64,000 nt of DNA. Origin: Prevotella sp. (lineage in GTDB: Bacteria > Bacteroidota > Bacteroidia > Bacteroidales > Bacteroidaceae). A program made the position numbers and the translations under genes. Positions within the stretch are counted from its first letter, which is position 1. The number at the start of each line of letters is the position of its first letter. The notes under the pieces are model-generated. The model was given only the letters and a program-made list of their open reading frames with translations. It made no database searches and was not told where the DNA came from. The stretch is from NCBI GenBank assembly GCA_017467535.1, contig JAFUST010000083.1:1-64000 (forward strand), written 5' to 3'. This document shows, in pieces, positions 56,601 to 63,250 of the stretch.

Positions 56601-58140
56601 TGTTGTTTACGTACATAGTCAGTACTCCGTTATACTCATCTGTACTATTGTTGGTAACATTGGCCAAAACATCCTGCATGACATAGGGAATCTTACCGGC
56701 TGTGAACGTCAGAGAATTGACTTTGATGTTTACGAATGGATGCGTTCTATATGTTACAGAGCCATTGTTTGATGTTATTTCGACATATTCTCTGGCCGTG
56801 CCATCACAAAGGAGCCAGTCTTCTGCGCCCTGAGGACGGTATACTGGCTTTAATGTATAAGTGCCATTTGCAACGTCTTTCATATCATTGACGTTGATAT
56901 GTGTCAGATACCAACCGTTTGACTCTATATCTGTTGACTGACTTTTCAGAATGGAACTTGTTCCAGAATCGCTGAATAGTGCTACGCCTACATCACCCTT
57001 GAACGACTCGGTGTTGATATTCAAGAGATTCCAAAGAAAGTCGTTTTCTTCTGTGACACTCAGCCCCATTTGTATCAAGACTTTTTTGCCTTGAGATGTT
57101 TGTCCGACAGGCTTTTGTATGCCAATGATGGCAGATTGACTGATGGAATATCCATCTGCTGTAGAACTACCACCAGTTCCACTACCATAAGGATTCAGAA
57201 TAGACAGGCTGAAGAAACCATTACATGAGCCATCCCAGCCCCAATTGATATGATAAAGACCGTCACGATAACCATCACACACAAAAGCATGTCCTGCATC
57301 TGTAGAATTACCACAATAAATGACAGGTCGCCTTGCGGCTAATTCTTCATAAATCATCGTTTCCCACTCGTCGACACCGTAATTTGAACGTAAGACGTAA
57401 CGGATGCCTGAATCGTATCCAAAATATTGGGGCAGTGCAATGGCCGGACTATAATCGGAAGCCGCGGAGCCAGAAATATCATAATTCATCTGTACTGATG
57501 CACCACAATACAACATCAATTTGGCTACTTCGGCATTATTCATGTTCTCCCAATCAAATGTAGTAACAGGAAGTTCATCGACAAAACTGTATTCCGGAAT
57601 AACTTTTGTGGTAACAACAGGCCATTGGTGATAATTGATAACCTGAGCCATAGCTGTTGCAACACAGCCTGTAACGCATTTTTGTGGACACATGCTGTTA
57701 TAAGGATGTCCCTGTCCCCAAGTTGTTTTCACTAACGGGGCAATATCGGCATGTTGAGCGCTTCTGGGAGTCGTCTGTATCTGCAGGTCGCCCAAAGAAC
57801 GTATGACCTGCTCGTAGTAGCCAAGCCACGACTTTATATTGTCGGGCATATTACTGGTGTCGAAGGTCCCAGTGTCTGAATATCCTAAGATTTCCTCCGT
57901 ACGATCATCAGCCGACACGATAACAAAGCCGCCATCTTCCTCTACGTTGAAAACATAGTAAGCATGGCTTTGCGATATTTGGGCAACTCTGCGAATACTG
58001 CGCGCCTTGGACTTTTGCATCAGTTGCTTTCCTTGCAAGAATCGTTGTGCCTTCTCCAGTGCTTGCTGTTCTGTTACTTCCCGGCCGTTTGCCATTAAAC
58101 AGATTATAATTCCTGTCAGTAGTAAGGTCAGTCTCTTCAT
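53626..58140 (-). CDS. Secreted C10 (streptopain-type) cysteine peptidase with leucine-rich repeats
   Basis: A 1504-residue exported protein. Signal peptide and Spi-like propeptide (about 20-130), then a C10 peptidase domain (about 131-345) with catalytic Cys159 in VTGCVATAMAQVINY and His284 in GHAFVCDGY, followed by HINWGWDG. A long beta-sandwich region (about 350-1120) follows, then about nine BspA/TpLRR-type repeats (for example GFQGFLNSNIRQVQLPNSIE). The C-terminus, YDLQGRRFSNK to IYIIGGRKKVIK, is the Prevotella-type sorting tail. Base composition is clearly more AT-rich than neighbouring genes, suggesting transfer. A long leader lies upstream. Confidence 0.88.
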   Translation of the reverse strand: MKRLTLLLTGIIICLMANGREVTEQQALEKAQRFLQGKQLMQKSKARSIRRVAQISQSHAYYVFNVEEDGGFVIVSADDRTEEILGYSDTGTFDTSNMPDNIKSWLGYYEQVIRSLGDLQIQTTPRSAQHADIAPLVKTTWGQGHPYNSMCPQKCVTGCVATAMAQVINYHQWPVVTTKVIPEYSFVDELPVTTFDWENMNNAEVAKLMLYCGASVQMNYDISGSAASDYSPAIALPQYFGYDSGIRYVLRSNYGVDEWETMIYEELAARRPVIYCGNSTDAGHAFVCDGYRDGLYHINWGWDGSCNGFFSLSILNPYGSGTGGSSTADGYSISQSAIIGIQKPVGQTSQGKKVLIQMGLSVTEENDFLWNLLNINTESFKGDVGVALFSDSGTSSILKSQSTDIESNGWYLTHINVNDMKDVANGTYTLKPVYRPQGAEDWLLCDGTAREYVEITSNNGSVTYRTHPFVNIKVNSLTFTAGKIPYVMQDVLANVTNNSTDEYNGVLTMYVNNRLVSATGAFVRAGESTDVVFRYSPIKGNLAVRIERGDTREILYEETITIGDGVMEDPFVNLNDHQMIFGHYTTDDYNSAVEPGNWIFNDNGVAITGTALFATAYSEEKMKQVKGNKLTHIRFALSDRYSDESPISNFKVWIGTSLDEHDVLEMDVPSVQRGWNVVKLNTPIILNGSRLYMGIQYDDTEKGNGYVIASCRNGDEFCKKGACLVKIKESITWEDVTDLNWGGLLAFQCLLEGDNIHDYDVELCPLRTVISYSKDQPMPNNVSKYIKQGTAVDDALSFKVLNVGRKDSPQCTIEWKIDDGEVIGSLECSAKMKENEQTIYYHLPANLPVGRHIVKVYVSTVNGNTPSNPAGDTLNIEYKVWSQNIGRQKTMIEMGVNDQALNQPEIVASVRNVMKDRNDLLLVTSPHTNEATLMGAYEWITGLQYDRDAHPGSADIRMHSNKMSFEEELSLVVARPAFATVNISAQVNEQKELEIRVDGQRNDEYLKLIGDAYLTIWIVEDSVEMRQAIESVSEDISDVYKYDYHFKFDGILRQIVTGAWGDYVKWKGNEYQKTYTITPLAECNLKNARIVAFLSGKYDYIDESEVDLLNSNDFQLKNIDLTGLQTLDDRLKFVATGNGTAKVMMRDTSIGGDIVLPSSVEINGESCRVTDIGFQGFLNSNIRQVQLPNSIETIDTWAFNQSRLESINIPASVQYIANGAFGQCRQLKSITMDGDNPNYKVVDNALIEKRKGNMLIAYPIANGVTDYTIPDGIRQINDAFTWCPTLQKVTIPEGVAFVYNSFDYCFNLKEIVLPSTIEYMSGLGYTLIEKFDAPVSLIDLERGTFVECHQLKRVSLEKSQISRLESFTFRGCTALEELLLPATLTWIDADALFKSCNALQKIYVYNPEPAEVTQDFDDVVYSNATLYVPTGALKKYSSAPHWQNFFKIEEFDALIDAIQDVTEKISTETNVYDLQGRRFSNKTTSRQNLPKGIYIIGGRKKVIK

Positions 58141-58149
58141 GATTATCTC

Positions 58150-58533
58150 TGTATTTATTGTTTAATAGTCACACCTAATTTATGCCTATAGCCCCCAGAT
58201 TCAGTGGTTAGTAATATTTATACGTAAAGACGTGGGTGCTCTACTTCGCTTGTCCCACGTGAGGGCTCTTGCATTGCCTTGTGCAAGGATAAGCAACTCA
58301 AGATAGCCCACGCCGAGATATGTTGAAACTGTTCGTAAAAGAACAGGGTACAATACACCCTATGTGGACGTTCCGGTTGCGCATCTTCTTGCACTTTGAA
58401 TTTGCGAGATTCTCACATAGAAGATAATGTTCGTAAACGTCCTTTCCCATCAGCCTGCCCTACAAACGGCATGGTCGGCCTCTGGATTCCATCAATATAT
58501 TGACTCACCCAGCCGCACGCGGTTGGCTTAGTC
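58150..58533 (-). ncRNA. Candidate structured RNA or long leader upstream of the C10 peptidase
   Basis: From a TATCTTTG box at 58546-58539 a transcript of about 385 nt would run to the peptidase gene. Short stems are visible in series: CCAACCGC/GCGGCTGG, AGGGT/ACCCT, GTTC/GAAC, TTGC/GCAA and CGTGGG/CCCACG. No ORF of note. It may be a 5' UTR with a sensor, or an independent RNA. I found no tmRNA or RNase P hallmark; a 6S-type RNA cannot be excluded. Confidence 0.35.
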
Positions 58534-58538
58534 AGGGG

Positions 58539-58546
58539 CAAAGATA
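58539..58546 (-). promoter_or_regulatory. Promoter -7 box for the leader/RNA and C10 peptidase
   Basis: TATCTTTG on the minus strand at 58546-58539, just before the structured region. Confidence 0.55.
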
Positions 58547-58678
58547 CGAAAATAAATTGGAATAATAACACTCCAGAGCAAAAAAACTGCAAAAAAGTTG
58601 GAAGATAACAGAAAAATACCTATCTGCAGCATCAGAACAATTAGGGAGATGACATGCATAATCATTCTCCTTTCTATG

Positions 58679-58738
58679 AGCAAAACGTAATTTTGCTATG
58701 GGCAAATCGTAATTTTGCTTAGAGCAAATTGGTAGCAA
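58679..58738. repeat. 22-bp-period hairpin array, type 3 (two full units and a partial)
   Basis: AGCAAAA-CGTA-ATTTTGCT, GGCAAAT-CGTA-ATTTTGCT and a partial GAGCAAATTGGTAGC. The GC dinucleotides that open each unit are at 58680, 58702 and 58724, exactly 22 bp apart. It lies between the C10 peptidase leader and asd. Confidence 0.7.
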
Positions 58739-58823
58739 ACGACAACAGTGAGGTTAAGTCAAAAAAATGGGGGCTTGGCCTTACTTTTTTACTTTTTTGC
58801 TTTTCTACCTTTAAATTATTTAG

Positions 58824-58831
58824 TACCTTTG
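58824..58831 (+). promoter_or_regulatory. Promoter -7 box of asd
   Basis: TACCTTTG at 58824-58831, 36 bp before the intact asd start. The nearest TTTG is 24 bp upstream, slightly long. Confidence 0.6.
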
Positions 58832-58866
58832 CAGCCCAAAATAGTATAAACGGAAAAGAAAAGACT

Positions 58867-58907
58867 TATGAAAGTAGCAATTGTGGGCGCGAGCGGCGCC
58901 GTTGGTC
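58867..58907 (+). repeat. 41-bp direct repeat, right copy (start of intact asd)
   Basis: Exact match to 52353-52393; here it continues into full-length asd. Confidence 0.85.
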
Positions 58908-59881
58908 AGGAGTTCCTGAGACTGCTCGACGAGAGAAATTTCCCGATGGACGAACTGGTGTTGTTTGGCAGCGAGCGTTCTGCCGGCACCAAATACACGT
59001 TTCGTGGCAAGGAACTCACTGTGAAACTTCTTCAGCATAACGATGACTTCAAGGATGTCGACATCGCCTTCACCTCTGCCGGTGCCGGCACCTCGAAGGA
59101 GTTTGCCGAGACCATCACTAAGTATGGCTGCGTGATGATCGACAATAGTTCGGCCTTCCGCATGGACGACGATGTGCCCCTGGTGGTGCCTGAGTGCAAT
59201 GCCGAGGATGCCCTGAAGCGTCCCCGTGGCATCATTGCCAACCCCAACTGCACGACCATCATGATGGTTGTCGTGCTGCAGCCCCTGGAGCGCCTCTCCC
59301 ACATCAAGCGCATCCATGTGTCGAGTTACCAGAGCGCCAGTGGTGCCGGTGCCGCTGCTATGGCTGAACTGCAGCAGCAGTACAAGGAGATCGTCGAGAC
59401 CGGCGAGGTGAAGACCATCAAGAAGTTCCCCCATCAGTTGGCCTACAACGTGATTCCCCAGATCGATGTCTTCCAGCCCAACGGCTACACCAAGGAGGAG
59501 ATGAAGATGTACAACGAGACGCAGAAGATCATGCACACTGATGCGAAGTGCTCGGCCATGTGCGTCCGCGTGTCGTCGCTCCGCAGTCATTCCGAGAGCG
59601 TGTGGATTGAGACCGAGCGCCCCATTGGCGTTGAGGAGGCCCAGCAGGCCATCGCCGCCGCTCCCGGCTGCACGCTGGTGGACGATCCCGCTACGCTGAC
59701 CTATCCCATGCCCCTCGATACCGCCGGCAAGGACGATGTCTACGTGGGCCGTGTTCGCAAGGACCTCAGCGACGACTGCGGCCTCACCTTCTGGCTCTCT
59801 GGCGACCAGATCCGCAAGGGCGCAGCCCTCAATGCCGTACAGATCGGCGAATACCTGATCAAAGTTGGCAACGTGAAATAA
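58868..59881 (+). CDS. asd: Aspartate-semialdehyde dehydrogenase
   Basis: NADPH-dependent reduction of aspartyl phosphate, the branch step to lysine, diaminopimelate, methionine and threonine. [20 protein letters not shown] is the nucleotide-binding loop, Cys128 in NPNCTTIMM the nucleophile, and [13 protein letters not shown] the later His/Arg active-site block. Length 337 is normal. The first 41 bp (including one base before ATG) are duplicated 6.5 kb upstream. A hairpin terminator follows. Confidence 0.96.
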   Translation: MKVAIVGASGAVGQEFLRLLDERNFPMDELVLFGSERSAGTKYTFRGKELTVKLLQHNDDFKDVDIAFTSAGAGTSKEFAETITKYGCVMIDNSSAFRMDDDVPLVVPECNAEDALKRPRGIIANPNCTTIMMVVVLQPLERLSHIKRIHVSSYQSASGAGAAAMAELQQQYKEIVETGEVKTIKKFPHQLAYNVIPQIDVFQPNGYTKEEMKMYNETQKIMHTDAKCSAMCVRVSSLRSHSESVWIETERPIGVEEAQQAIAAAPGCTLVDDPATLTYPMPLDTAGKDDVYVGRVRKDLSDDCGLTFWLSGDQIRKGAALNAVQIGEYLIKVGNVK

Positions 59882-59888
59882 GCGAACC

Positions 59889-59917
59889 GGGAGTTTGCTC
59901 CGTGCAAACTCCCCGTT
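59889..59917 (+). terminator. Terminator of asd built on a hairpin unit like the 22-bp arrays
   Basis: GGGAGTTTG pairs with CAAACTCCC around the loop CTCCGTG, then TTTT. The core GTTTG-CTCCGTG-CAAAC equals the unit arrayed at 62340-62422 apart from the last loop base. Confidence 0.75.
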
Positions 59918-59949
59918 TTGCTTGATTAAAAATCCTAAATCACTACCTT

Positions 59950-60708
59950 ATGAGAATGATTGCTATCATGGCGACGGCCTTTGTCGCCTGTATGTCGGTT
60001 GCAGAGACCTATGCCGCCACTGCCGACACCCTGACCGTGCGCATCAAGGGGATGCGCTGCGGAGAGTGTTCCCACAAAGTGAAGAACATCGTGAAGAAAG
60101 GTCCTGGCATCGAGGGCATCCTCTTCAATCTGGAGCGGCGTACGGCCACCATTGCCTACGATCCGTCGCTGACCAGTGCCGACAGCATCAAAGCCCATCT
60201 GGATGCCACGGGCCGCTACAAGACTTCGTCCTACAGTCCCAACGACACCATCCTGCGCGGCTTTGGCCTGCGCATCGACGACATGCACTGTCAGAACTGC
60301 TACAACCGCATCAGTCAGCGGCTGCAGCCGATGGCGGGCATCGACAGCATGGCACCCCACCTGGACAAGCACTATATCTTTGTGCGCTACGATGCCAACC
60401 GCACCTCGAAGGCCGACATCCGCCGCGTGCTGGGCGGACTCGGCTTCACGCCCGTCAACTACTATAGCGGCCCGAAGGTGGCCTTTGCCTACTACCATAT
60501 CCCCGCCGAGGCTGTCAGCCAGGCCACCATCGACGAGGTGCTGACGCTCGATGGCGTGGAGGATGCGAACGTCAACGCCCGCCAGAAGTCGCTCGCCGTG
60601 ACCTACTTCACCGACGAGACCACGGCTGAGCGTCTGACGGCTGACATCAAGCGCCTGGGCATCGAGGCCGTGGAGCCGCCCGCCCACGAGTGCAAGGAAC
60701 AGCAGTAG
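59950..60708 (+). CDS. Secreted protein with heavy-metal-associated (HMA) domains
   Basis: A 252-residue exported protein: signal peptide to about residue 22, then three ferredoxin-like HMA repeats. The first has GMRCGECSHK (Cys37, Cys40) and the second DMHCQNCYNR (Cys114, Cys117), both CxxC metal sites. The third (about 172-240) keeps the fold pattern but has no CxxC. It should bind Cu+ or similar in the periplasm. It is followed after 33 bp by the DUF4876-like protein. The start is ATG 59950; a Met two codons later could also serve. Confidence 0.85.
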   Translation: MRMIAIMATAFVACMSVAETYAATADTLTVRIKGMRCGECSHKVKNIVKKGPGIEGILFNLERRTATIAYDPSLTSADSIKAHLDATGRYKTSSYSPNDTILRGFGLRIDDMHCQNCYNRISQRLQPMAGIDSMAPHLDKHYIFVRYDANRTSKADIRRVLGGLGFTPVNYYSGPKVAFAYYHIPAEAVSQATIDEVLTLDGVEDANVNARQKSLAVTYFTDETTAERLTADIKRLGIEAVEPPAHECKEQQ

Positions 60709-60741
60709 AACACATATCTTATCACTTATAACCAAATCATT

Positions 60742-62340
60742 ATGAAATTATCTACATCCCTCAGGATGCTGCCCTTTGTCGTGGGCGGCATCATGCTGGC
60801 TGGCGCACAGGTCTGCCAAGCCAAACTGGTCAAGCCCAGCGGTGGCTCCGTCAGTGGCAATCTGGTCATTAGTAAGGTCTTCTATGCCGGCAGCAAGACG
60901 CTGGCCGACAGCCCCAAGAACTACACCCTGAACCAGTACATCGAACTCTACAACAACTCGGCCGACACGCTCGACCTGAAGGGCGTCTACCTGGCGCTGG
61001 CCAATACCGACGGCGGCACTGCTGCCTGGACGGCCCAGGATATGGCTGAGGCCCACAAGGACTCGGCCGTGGTGAAGCAGATCTTCCAACTCTCGCCCGA
61101 TGCCACTTTCCGTCTGGATCCTGGCAAGAGCGTGGTCATCGCCAACTGTGCCGTCAACCACAGCGATGCTGCCACGGGCGGTGTCGACCTGTCGGCAGCC
61201 GACTTCGAGGCAAAGAGCGAGAACAAGACCTACAAGGACTCGCACAATGCCGCAGTGGCAGAACTGAAGTTGGTCAGCACCTTCGGCACCACCGACTTTA
61301 TCAACCTGCTCAATGCCGGCCCTGCCAGCGTCATGCTCCTTGCCGCCGACACCAATCTGGAAAAATGCCCCAAGACCTTTGCCAACGGCAAGACCAAGGG
61401 CAGCGAGTACACCATCGTGCCTCTCTATAAGAGCATAGACTGCGTAGACATCGTTAAGCAGAAGACACCCTCGGCCGACGACAAGCGCTTTGCCCAGAGT
61501 TATGATGCCGGCTATGCCTGCACAGCCTCTGCGGACAACTTCAATGGTCAGGCCGTGGTGCGCAAGACGGCCTTCGTCACCAGCGACGGGCGCACCGTGC
61601 TCTTCGACACCAACAACTCCAGTACCGACTTCGAGTCGACCGGCGACCTCGCCCTCCGCACCTACGGCGAGACACCCGTCGGCCTGAGTGATTCGACGAT
61701 TGTCATCCCCGAGAGCGGCTATCTGGCCATCAATCCCGCCAAGCCTTTCTGCGGTCCGAAGAATCTCACGTTCACCTATCTCAACGTGTCCAACAGCAAC
61801 ACCACGACTGACATGACCTACTACAACTATCCCGGCGATTCGCTGCTGCTGATCAAGGGCCCGTGGATTGCCGTCGGTCAGCCCGGCACCTATGTGATCA
61901 AGTTGTCGGAGTCGCAGGGCGTGATGAAGAGCCGTTCGTCGGGCATGACCTGGAGCGACGAGGACACGAAGACCCTCTCGCAGACCAATCGCATGATCTA
62001 CAAGTTCTGCAACGAGAAAGGAAACGTGGGTTTCAAGCGCGTGGAGGCCGTTGACGGCAAGTATAACACCGCCACCTTCAGCGATGGCGACCGTCTCTAT
62101 TATGCCATCACCGAGAGCATCGCCGACAAGATTGCCGCCGCCAACGGGGCGACAGACCACACTGACCTGGCCTTCGTGAAGTGGCACGGTGCCACGCCTG
62201 ACACTACTACGGGCATCAGCAACGTGACCGCCGTCGACGCGCCTGCTGCCAATGTTGTCTATTCGCTGCAGGGCACACGCCTGAGCGAGCCCCGCAAGGG
62301 CATCAACATCGTGAATGGCCGGAAGGTCGTGGTGCGATAG
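60742..62340 (+). CDS. DUF4876-like secreted protein
   Basis: A 532-residue exported protein. Signal peptide to about residue 27. GNLVISKVFYAGSKTL and YIELYNNSADTLDLKGVYLA match the DUF4876/lamin-tail-like start seen in Bacteroidetes surface proteins. The C-terminus VYSLQGTRLSEPRKGINIVN then GRKVVVR is the same sorting-like tail as in the C10 peptidase. It lies in tandem with the HMA protein, so both may be co-expressed. Function unknown. The stop codon TAG overlaps the first unit of the hairpin array. Confidence 0.75.
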   Translation: MKLSTSLRMLPFVVGGIMLAGAQVCQAKLVKPSGGSVSGNLVISKVFYAGSKTLADSPKNYTLNQYIELYNNSADTLDLKGVYLALANTDGGTAAWTAQDMAEAHKDSAVVKQIFQLSPDATFRLDPGKSVVIANCAVNHSDAATGGVDLSAADFEAKSENKTYKDSHNAAVAELKLVSTFGTTDFINLLNAGPASVMLLAADTNLEKCPKTFANGKTKGSEYTIVPLYKSIDCVDIVKQKTPSADDKRFAQSYDAGYACTASADNFNGQAVVRKTAFVTSDGRTVLFDTNNSSTDFESTGDLALRTYGETPVGLSDSTIVIPESGYLAINPAKPFCGPKNLTFTYLNVSNSNTTTDMTYYNYPGDSLLLIKGPWIAVGQPGTYVIKLSESQGVMKSRSSGMTWSDEDTKTLSQTNRMIYKFCNEKGNVGFKRVEAVDGKYNTATFSDGDRLYYAITESIADKIAAANGATDHTDLAFVKWHGATPDTTTGISNVTAVDAPAANVVYSLQGTRLSEPRKGINIVNGRKVVVR

Positions 62341-62422
62341 TTTGCTCCGTCCAAACCAGGAGTTTGCTCCGTCCAAACTGGGAGTTTGCTCCGTCCAAAC
62401 CCATAGTTTCCTCCGTGGAAAC
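62340..62422. repeat. 22-bp-period hairpin array, type 4 (four units)
   Basis: Units begin at 62340, 62362, 62384 and 62406. Units 1-3 are GTTTG-CTCCGTC-CAAAC; unit 4 is GTTTC-CTCCGTG-GAAAC, a double change that keeps pairing, and its stem extends to 10 bp (CCATAGTTTC/GAAACTATGG). It lies just after the DUF4876-like gene. Confidence 0.85.
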
Positions 62423-62462
62423 TATGGGCTTGGTGTTTTTAGGGAAAAAACTTCCCGAATCC

Positions 62463-62494
62463 TTTGGCTATTCCACAAATATTTCATAAATTTG
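62463..62494 (+). promoter_or_regulatory. Promoter of lplA-gcvT
   Basis: TTTG at 62463-62466, a 20-bp spacer, TAAATTTG at 62487-62494, 33 bp before the lplA ATG. Confidence 0.75.
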
Positions 62495-62527
62495 CAGTCA
62501 GAATGCTAACCTTGAATTTTGTAGGGA

Positions 62528-63241
62528 ATGAAGTATGTCGTTCTGCCTGCTGATAGCGTAAGACGCCTGTCGTTTTATCTGGCTATGGAGGAGTATGTCG
62601 CCCGTCATGTAGACGAGGACGACCTCTTCTTTATGTGGCAGGTACGCCCCACGGTCATCTTCGGTCGCAACCAGGTGATGGAGAACGAGGTGAACGTAGA
62701 CTACTGTCGCGAGCACGCCATCGAGATGTACCGCCGGAAGAGCGGCGGCGGCTGCGTCTATGCCGACGAGGACAACGTGATGATGTCCTATGTCTCGAAG
62801 GACGAGAACGTGGGCCTCACGTTCAACCGCTTCATCGGCATGCTCCTGCTGGTGCTCCGCCGGATGGGCATTGAGGCTACCGGCACCACTCACAACGACG
62901 TGATGATAGGCGACCGCAAGGTGAGCGGCACGGCTTTCTACCATCTGCCCGGCCGCAGCATCGTGCATGCCACAATGCTTTACGACACCAATATGGAGCA
63001 CATGCTCCGGGCCATCACCCCGAGCGAAGAGAAACTGCAGTCGAAGGGCATACAGAGCGTCCGTCAGCGCATCACGCTGCTGAAGGATCACACCACGCTG
63101 TCGCTGGAGGACTTCAAGCATCTGGTACGCACCACCCTCTGCGAGGGCGAACTCGTGCTGACGCCCCAGCAGGTGGACGGCATCGAGCAACTGGAACAGG
63201 ACTACCTGCGCCGGGAATTCATCGAACACATTAAATCTTAA
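62528..63241 (+). CDS. lplA: Lipoate-protein ligase A (catalytic domain only)
   Basis: Attaches lipoate (or octanoate) to lipoyl domains such as GcvH. A 237-residue protein with the lipoate-binding loop RRKSGGGCVYAD (about 69-80), THNDVMIGDRKVSGTAFY and the catalytic Lys131. It lacks the C-terminal accessory domain of E. coli LplA (338 residues), so a partner or transfer-only activity is possible. gcvT follows 9 bp downstream, which points to lipoylation of the glycine cleavage H protein. Confidence 0.9.
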   Translation: MKYVVLPADSVRRLSFYLAMEEYVARHVDEDDLFFMWQVRPTVIFGRNQVMENEVNVDYCREHAIEMYRRKSGGGCVYADEDNVMMSYVSKDENVGLTFNRFIGMLLLVLRRMGIEATGTTHNDVMIGDRKVSGTAFYHLPGRSIVHATMLYDTNMEHMLRAITPSEEKLQSKGIQSVRQRITLLKDHTTLSLEDFKHLVRTTLCEGELVLTPQQVDGIEQLEQDYLRREFIEHIKS

Positions 63242-63250
63242 ACAATAACT

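Noticed and set aside
58140..58533. tmRNA or RNase P RNA upstream of the C10 gene
   Set aside because: I could not find a tRNA-like end, a tag frame or the GAGGAAAGTCC-type core.
60748..62376. A 542-codon antisense frame over the DUF4876-like gene
   Set aside because: The plus-strand product has a signal peptide, family start and sorting tail; the antisense has none.
62340..62422. Array simply a terminator of the DUF4876-like gene
   Set aside because: One hairpin with T run would suffice; four regularly spaced units and similar arrays not followed by T runs need another explanation, though a terminator role for single units remains possible.
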